A stretch of DNA of 64,000 bases from Pseudomonas sp. Irchel 3H7 (lineage in GTDB: Bacteria; Pseudomonadota; Gammaproteobacteria; Pseudomonadales; Pseudomonadaceae), in contig NZ_FYEA01000011.1 in assembly GCF_900187605.1 (NCBI RefSeq), positions 186,001-250,000 of the forward strand. The letters run 5' to 3'. The position numbers and the translations under genes were made by a program. Positions 59,843-64,000 of this stretch are shown piece by piece; the first letter of the stretch is position 1, and the number at the start of each line of letters is the position of its first letter. The notes under the pieces are model-generated. The model was not told where the DNA came from. It saw only the letters and a program-made list of their open reading frames with translations, and made no database searches.

Positions 59843-60626
59843 TCGGCGTCGCCGAACCCTGTTCGCGGGAAAACTTCACTGCCGTATCAAGATCCTTGAG
59901 CAAGGTGCGCACGTGCCATTTGATCGGTTCGAAACGGCTTTCGGCCATTTGCGGGGCGAGGATCTGCAACGGTTTCGAATCGGCAAAACCACCCGCCAGC
60001 GCCTCGGCGATCAGACTCGCATCGACCCCAGCCTGTTCGGCGAGTGCCACCACTTCAGCGATGACCAAAGCATTGCAGGCGACGATCATCTGGTTGCAGG
60101 CCTTGGTCACCTGTCCCGCGCCGATGCCGCCCATGTGCGTGACGCGCTGACCGAGGTTGAGCAGCACCGCACGCACGCGCTGAAGATCTGCGGTATCGCC
60201 GCCGACCATGATCGCCAGGCTGCCCGCCTCCGCACCGACCACGCCGCCGGACACCGGTGAATCCAGCCAGGCCATGCCGGTTTTCGCCAGCAGTTGCGCC
60301 GCCATCTCGCGAGTGGCCGTTGGTTCAAGGCTGGAAAAATCCACCAGCAACTGGCCGCTTTTCGCGCCTTCGGCGATACCGCCCGCGCCAAACACCACCT
60401 CGCGAACCACTGCCGTATCGGCCAGACACAACATCACCACGTCGGCGTGTTCGCACAATTCAGCGGCAGTCGCCACCTGCCGGGCACCGGCCTCGACCAG
60501 TGGCGCGCACTTGGCCGGGTTGCGATTCCACACGGTCAGCGGGTAACCCGCCGCCAACAAACGGCGGCACATGGGCAGGCCCATCAGACCGATTCCGGCG
60601 AACCCCAACGAAGGTAGCGTTGACAT
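59733..60626 (-). CDS. 3-hydroxyisobutyrate dehydrogenase-family NAD(P)-dependent oxidoreductase
   Basis: A 297-residue beta-hydroxyacid dehydrogenase. The dinucleotide-binding start is LGFAGIGLMGLPMCRRLL; the substrate motif is DSPVSGGVVGAEAG; the catalytic Lys is in GAGQVTKACNQM. Family members reduce or oxidise 3-hydroxyisobutyrate, tartronate semialdehyde or other small hydroxy acids. Of two tandem ATGs the second (60626) is better spaced from GAGG. Its 3' end lies inside the convergent GGDEF-EAL frame for 110 bp. Confidence 0.92.
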   Translation of the reverse strand: MSTLPSLGFAGIGLMGLPMCRRLLAAGYPLTVWNRNPAKCAPLVEAGARQVATAAELCEHADVVMLCLADTAVVREVVFGAGGIAEGAKSGQLLVDFSSLEPTATREMAAQLLAKTGMAWLDSPVSGGVVGAEAGSLAIMVGGDTADLQRVRAVLLNLGQRVTHMGGIGAGQVTKACNQMIVACNALVIAEVVALAEQAGVDASLIAEALAGGFADSKPLQILAPQMAESRFEPIKWHVRTLLKDLDTAVKFSREQGSATPISGLAAQLMRLHGAQGYLAQDPATLVQMYRAPESTD

Positions 60627-60826
60627 CATTTTGCCTCTTTTCGATTAAAGATCGCCGAATAATGGCCGATTCATCAACGATCAGGAAAGGATTCCCCCCA
60701 GCGACAGTCAGGCCAAAACCCTGACGCTCGGGCTCAATTCGCGCAATTAAAAGACGCGAGATCTTATTCCGTGAGGTTCGCAGGCAACTGGCCAGCGAGC
60801 CAACCAGTCCAGGTATATGGCGCACA

Positions 60827-63025
60827 ATGACTTCTAAAAATAATCCCGCCACTGCGGTATCCGATCTGACTTTGAGCCCCGCCGCCAACAGCCCGTCATC
60901 GTCGAAGCCATTGGTCCCGTCGCGCCCGCTGTCAACCCAGCAATACCTGTACTTCACCGAAACCAATACCGACCGCATCCTCGACAACCTCGACGGCCTG
61001 CGTGATCTGGTGTTCCCGCGCCCACCGCACCTGGAAGGCGACAACGAACAGCACAACGACCAGGAATTCCCCTCGGTGTGCCTGATCGGCCTCGGTCGCT
61101 GCGGCTCGAACATCGCCCTTGATGTCGCGGAGCTGGTGTACAACGCGCGCAAGTTCTACCTCAACGAATTCAATAACGAAGACCGCGCGGCGGATCGCCG
61201 ACTGGCCGACAAGGGTTACAGCCCGGCGCAGTGGATCAAGAACAACCTGCGCATCGGCCCGAACAAATCGACCAAACCGGTGTTTCTGGTCGAACCGCTG
61301 GTGATGCTCGGCGACCTCGACAAGGACATCGCCGGGCGCATCCGTTTCTCGCGCAAGGGCGAGAAAAGCGGCTTCCTGCGCGACTACAGCAAAATGAAGA
61401 TCATGGACTTGTCCGAAGTCCACGCCGGTGGCGCCGGTAACGCGCCGATCCTCGGCCAGTACCTGGCGAAGATCATCCTCAACAAGGACACCCAGCGCTT
61501 CTCCAGCCCTGACTGGAAAATGATCCACTCGTACCTGATCGACAGCTGCGGCATCAAGGCCAACCAGTCGCGCCTGTATTTCTCGATCTTCAGTGCCGGC
61601 GGCGGTACCGGTTCCGGCATGGCTTCGGAGTTCGGTCTGGCCCAGCAGCACTCGTACATGAACAAGACGTTCGACACCAAGCCGATGGACGAACATGACG
61701 GCAAGAGCGGTCATTCGTTCGTGTTCGAGCCGATCTTCACCAGCGGCATCTGCGTGCTGCCGAACATTTCCGATCACCGCAGCGAAATGTCCGAGGCGCT
61801 GCACATCAACGCCGGGCGCCTGCTGTGCAAATACCTTTCGGAAGAATGGGATTTCTCCTACAACTTCGCCAATGAAGACAGTAGCGAAGCCAGCGTCATG
61901 GGGCGTATCCGCCCATGGAACGCAATGATGCTGATCTCCAACGACATCATGCGTTACGCCGAAGAAAGCGATGACGGCAACATCCAGAATATTGATGTCA
62001 ATGCGATGGAAAAGCACGCCAACCAGTACATCTCGCAGCAGATCTTCAACATTCTCACGGCGCAGGCAGTCACCACTGACTACGACCAGAACTACTTCCG
62101 CCGCGCCGGCATCGACATTGGCGAAACCATTCGCCTCGACGCCAACGACCTGTTCATGAGTCTGGCAGGCCCGGTGGCGATTGCCTACGCAGAATCGGTG
62201 GTACCGGAAACCCCGCCGCCGAGCAGCGACAAATTCAAGGTGTTCGATAAAGAGCCGCAGCGTCTGAACATCGATGACCTGTTCTTCCGCTCGATCGATC
62301 TGCCGCATTTCAACAAAGTGACTCAGGCCATCGAAGGCATCAGTCTGCTGCCGATCGAGTCCAAGCGTTATCGCGCTTCGCTGGAGCAGTACAAGAACTC
62401 CGGCTACGACGCCGCGGCCCTGCACGACCTGCACTTCTTCAAGAACTGCTCGTCGGTGGTCTCGATCGTTTCGCTGCCGAAAGACTACAAGCTGTCGTAC
62501 ATGGACCTGAACCGGTTGAAGACGCACCTCAACAGCCTGTTCCCCAACACCACGCTCAAGCGTTACGCACTGGTAATCGGCGCCTCGGCCAACCTGTCGC
62601 TGACCACGTTGATTGCGAAGAGCCCGTGCCTGTCGGACGACTTCCTGACCCTGATCGTCGCGTTTATCAAGCGTTGCTTCGCGAAGAACCCGTACCGCTT
62701 CGACGAGACCCTCGACAACTCGATTCTTGATTTCATCATCAACGAAGAATTCGACGAAGATCGCATCGACGACCTGCTCAACGAATTCGAGAACCCGGCG
62801 AAGATCCTCGACACCAACTGGTACGCGATCAAACCGATGTACGAGAAGAAGTACCGCGAGCTGATCAACGACAAAGAGAAGTTTGTCTCGATCAATGACA
62901 TTCGCCTGTCGCGTGATTGCGTGAAGAAGTCGATCAAGTATTTGCGCGAGATCTATCGTCACCGGATTGGCAAGACCAAGGTTATTTCGCTGAATAACCA
63001 TACCGGCAAGTCGTTTACGGTCTGA
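60827..63025 (+). CDS. FtsZ/tubulin-superfamily GTPase-like protein of unknown function
   Basis: A 732-residue protein. After a ~36-residue Ser/Pro-rich disordered start comes a tubulin-like GTPase core: LIGLGRCGSNIALDV (86-100) resembles the T1 nucleotide loop, VHAGGAGNAPILGQ (198-211) the FtsZ T3 loop (GLGAGxxPxxG), and FSAGGGTGSGMASE (255-268) the tubulin/FtsZ signature GGGTG(S/T)G. IRLDANDLFMSLAG (435-448) can be aligned with the FtsZ T7 catalytic loop NxDFxD, with Asp438 and Asp441 kept and the Asn lost. The remaining ~280 residues have no recognised domain. It is too long and divergent for cell-division FtsZ. It appears monocistronic, divergent from a dehydrogenase gene. Function is unknown; a filament or membrane-remodelling role is an inference. 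Confidence 0.85.
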   Translation: MTSKNNPATAVSDLTLSPAANSPSSSKPLVPSRPLSTQQYLYFTETNTDRILDNLDGLRDLVFPRPPHLEGDNEQHNDQEFPSVCLIGLGRCGSNIALDVAELVYNARKFYLNEFNNEDRAADRRLADKGYSPAQWIKNNLRIGPNKSTKPVFLVEPLVMLGDLDKDIAGRIRFSRKGEKSGFLRDYSKMKIMDLSEVHAGGAGNAPILGQYLAKIILNKDTQRFSSPDWKMIHSYLIDSCGIKANQSRLYFSIFSAGGGTGSGMASEFGLAQQHSYMNKTFDTKPMDEHDGKSGHSFVFEPIFTSGICVLPNISDHRSEMSEALHINAGRLLCKYLSEEWDFSYNFANEDSSEASVMGRIRPWNAMMLISNDIMRYAEESDDGNIQNIDVNAMEKHANQYISQQIFNILTAQAVTTDYDQNYFRRAGIDIGETIRLDANDLFMSLAGPVAIAYAESVVPETPPPSSDKFKVFDKEPQRLNIDDLFFRSIDLPHFNKVTQAIEGISLLPIESKRYRASLEQYKNSGYDAAALHDLHFFKNCSSVVSIVSLPKDYKLSYMDLNRLKTHLNSLFPNTTLKRYALVIGASANLSLTTLIAKSPCLSDDFLTLIVAFIKRCFAKNPYRFDETLDNSILDFIINEEFDEDRIDDLLNEFENPAKILDTNWYAIKPMYEKKYRELINDKEKFVSINDIRLSRDCVKKSIKYLREIYRHRIGKTKVISLNNHTGKSFTV

Positions 63026-63043
63026 TCGAAGGCCGAGTCGCCG

Positions 63044-63133
63044 CCATCGCTGGCAAGCCAGCTCCCACAGGGTCCGGGTGAACACAATTATTGTGTAAAC
63101 CACAAAACCTGTGGGAGCTGGCTTGCCAGCGAA
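63044..63133. repeat. REP inverted pair (ggcttgccagcg family)
   Basis: ATCGCTGGCAAGCCAGCTCC starting near 63046 is mirrored by GGAGCTGGCTTGCCAGCGA ending near 63133. It follows the tubulin-like gene. Confidence 0.92.
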
Positions 63134-63185
63134 GAGGCCCTGAAATTCACTGAAGATTTCAGCCTTTCCAATATCCAGAAACAAT

Positions 63186-63207
63186 TAAGCAGCCGTTAGG
63201 CTGCTTA
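63186..63207. terminator. Possible bidirectional terminator between the tubulin-like and DUF2288 genes
   Basis: TAAGCAGCC-GTTA-GGCTGCTTA is a perfect 9-bp stem with a 4-base loop. The flanks are moderately T/A-rich on the minus strand (TTGTTTC) and less so on the plus strand. Confidence 0.5.
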
Positions 63208-63328
63208 CTAAACTGTTCCCGTTACGTTTACGTCACCGTGAGGTCACCCGCGCTTGTGGCGATTCTTCACGGCAACGTGCCATCACGCTACTCCGCTACA
63301 CACTTTCCGCTGACGGCCGGTCGCACCA

Positions 63329-63649
63329 TCAAGGTGCGACGCCAGCAGCGACCGCCCTTTCCTGGATCAGAATCCACGGCGAAACCACCACTGCCCACAG
63401 CTGTGGATCACGTTCGAAAAGATCCAGCGCCCGCGATTCAGACAGCTTGGCGACTTTGTCTGCGGCCAGCCAGGCAGCCACTTTCTCGCCTTCATCCGAC
63501 GCCACGGCCTCGGCAGCGGCGATCAAATCGAGCGCGGGGTCGACCCACAATAGGGCACCCTTGGCGAAGAACGGCTCCAACTCTTTCCAGGTAATAGATG
63601 CGGTTTCACCAAGCAGCTTGGCATAGAGGGTGCTAGGTTCTTGATTCAT
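63329..63649 (-). CDS. DUF2288-family protein
   Basis: A 106-residue soluble protein beginning MNQEPSTLYAKLLGETASIT then WKELEPFFAKGALLWVDP, the DUF2288 pattern, followed by KLSESRALDLFERDPQLWAV. It is a small conserved proteobacterial protein without a known role. ATG 63649 is the family start; the upstream in-frame extension is Arg/Tyr-rich and unlikely. Confidence 0.85.
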   Translation of the reverse strand: MNQEPSTLYAKLLGETASITWKELEPFFAKGALLWVDPALDLIAAAEAVASDEGEKVAAWLAADKVAKLSESRALDLFERDPQLWAVVVSPWILIQERAVAAGVAP

Positions 63650-63884
63650 GGGAGCTGTCCGGAAAAGAAATCGACGCGAATAATAACGTCGGTGGTCCGT
63701 CAGCAAAACCCGGTTGCAAATGGCTGTACCGAACGAAAAGAGCAGGAACGCCAGGGAATGCTGCTGATTGGGCTATATGCCCACCAACGCCCCGCCGCAA
63801 TTCTGTCTTTTTCATTCAAAAATGCGACACCCCCAAGTTTTGCCCCTCGGCGCCCGCTTCCCAGGCTGACAACCGGCGCTCTAC

Positions 63885-63900
63885 ACTGTACCGGTACAGT
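63885..63900. promoter_or_regulatory. 16-bp perfect palindrome in the regulatory region at the window end
   Basis: ACTGTACCGGTACAGT is a perfect palindrome 100 bp before a likely start just outside the window. Size and symmetry suit a TetR- or similar-type repressor operator. The rest of 63650-64000 shows no gene. Confidence 0.65.
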
Positions 63901-63988
63901 TGCCGGGGGCATTTCCGGAGGGTATCGCAAAGATATCTGACCCGGTTCTGCTGCTACGGCGCCAGAACTCAAAAAAATTACAACAGTA

Positions 63989-64000
63989 AGAGTGGAGCAC
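63989..64000 (+). promoter_or_regulatory. Ribosome-binding site of a gene starting beyond the window
   Basis: The last bases, AAGAGTGGAGCAC, contain GGAG at the right distance for a start codon at about 64001. The gene itself is not visible. Confidence 0.5.

Noticed and set aside
60932..63184. 750-codon open frame antisense to the tubulin-like gene
   Set aside because: It starts inside REP sequence, shows no motif, and the plus strand carries clear GTPase loops.

Overview
The window is a chromosomal segment of a Pseudomonas, most likely of the P. fluorescens species complex. The basis is a GC-rich sequence with Pseudomonas-type gene content (a TtgR/EmhR-type repressor beside an RND efflux operon, OprD-family porin, OlsBA, PcaR-controlled protocatechuate genes, RapA, a MucR-like GGDEF/EAL protein, the tiny cbb3-oxidase subunit CcoM) and many short inverted-repeat (REP/REPIN-like) elements at gene ends. 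No rRNA, tRNA, CRISPR array, prophage or transposase gene was seen. Assignments come from reading the proteins and motifs; no database search was run.

Layout. 1-9.4 kb: a truncated LysR regulator divergent from a small DMT transporter; a delta-60-repeat protein divergent from an Ig-like-repeat protein; an iron-type alcohol dehydrogenase; a SIR2-like DUF4917 protein; an XRE-cupin regulator divergent from a class II aldolase/DapA-like pair, with a perfect operator palindrome between them; YegP-like, ribbon-helix-helix and DJ-1/PfpI proteins. 9.6-23.6 kb: EamA exporter, a methyltransferase, a LemA-TPM-TPM operon, periplasmic beta-glucosidase BglX, YceI plus a ClsB-like phospholipase D enzyme, a beta-lactamase-fold hydrolase, a short acyl-CoA-dehydrogenase-like protein, ornithine-lipid genes olsBA and acpH. 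23.6-33.5 kb: ArsR-MFS-XenB cluster, then emhR and emhABC with a TtgR-type operator. 33.8-36.2 kb: OprD-family porin and a trans-aconitate-methyltransferase-like protein.

36.3-47.4 kb is a complete protocatechuate branch of the beta-ketoadipate pathway on the minus strand: pcaR, pcaK, a CatIJ-size CoA-transferase pair, pcaF, pcaHG, pcaT, pcaB, pcaD, pcaC. Three PcaR-box clusters lie upstream of pcaR, pcaK and pcaI. Together these genes import aromatic acids, open protocatechuate and deliver succinyl-CoA and acetyl-CoA.

47.4-64 kb: a candidate small RNA and a 66-aa protein upstream of a PiT phosphate transporter; a 1-kb composite of inverted repeats enclosing a 114-bp tandem array; ccoM with an Anr-type box; rapA; an MFS transporter; a YkgJ-type cysteine-cluster protein; an MHYT-GGDEF-EAL protein whose 3' end runs 110 bp into a convergent dehydrogenase; and a 732-aa FtsZ/tubulin-superfamily protein, the best candidate for unexplored biology here. 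The window ends in a regulatory region with a 16-bp palindrome and a ribosome-binding site for a gene just outside.
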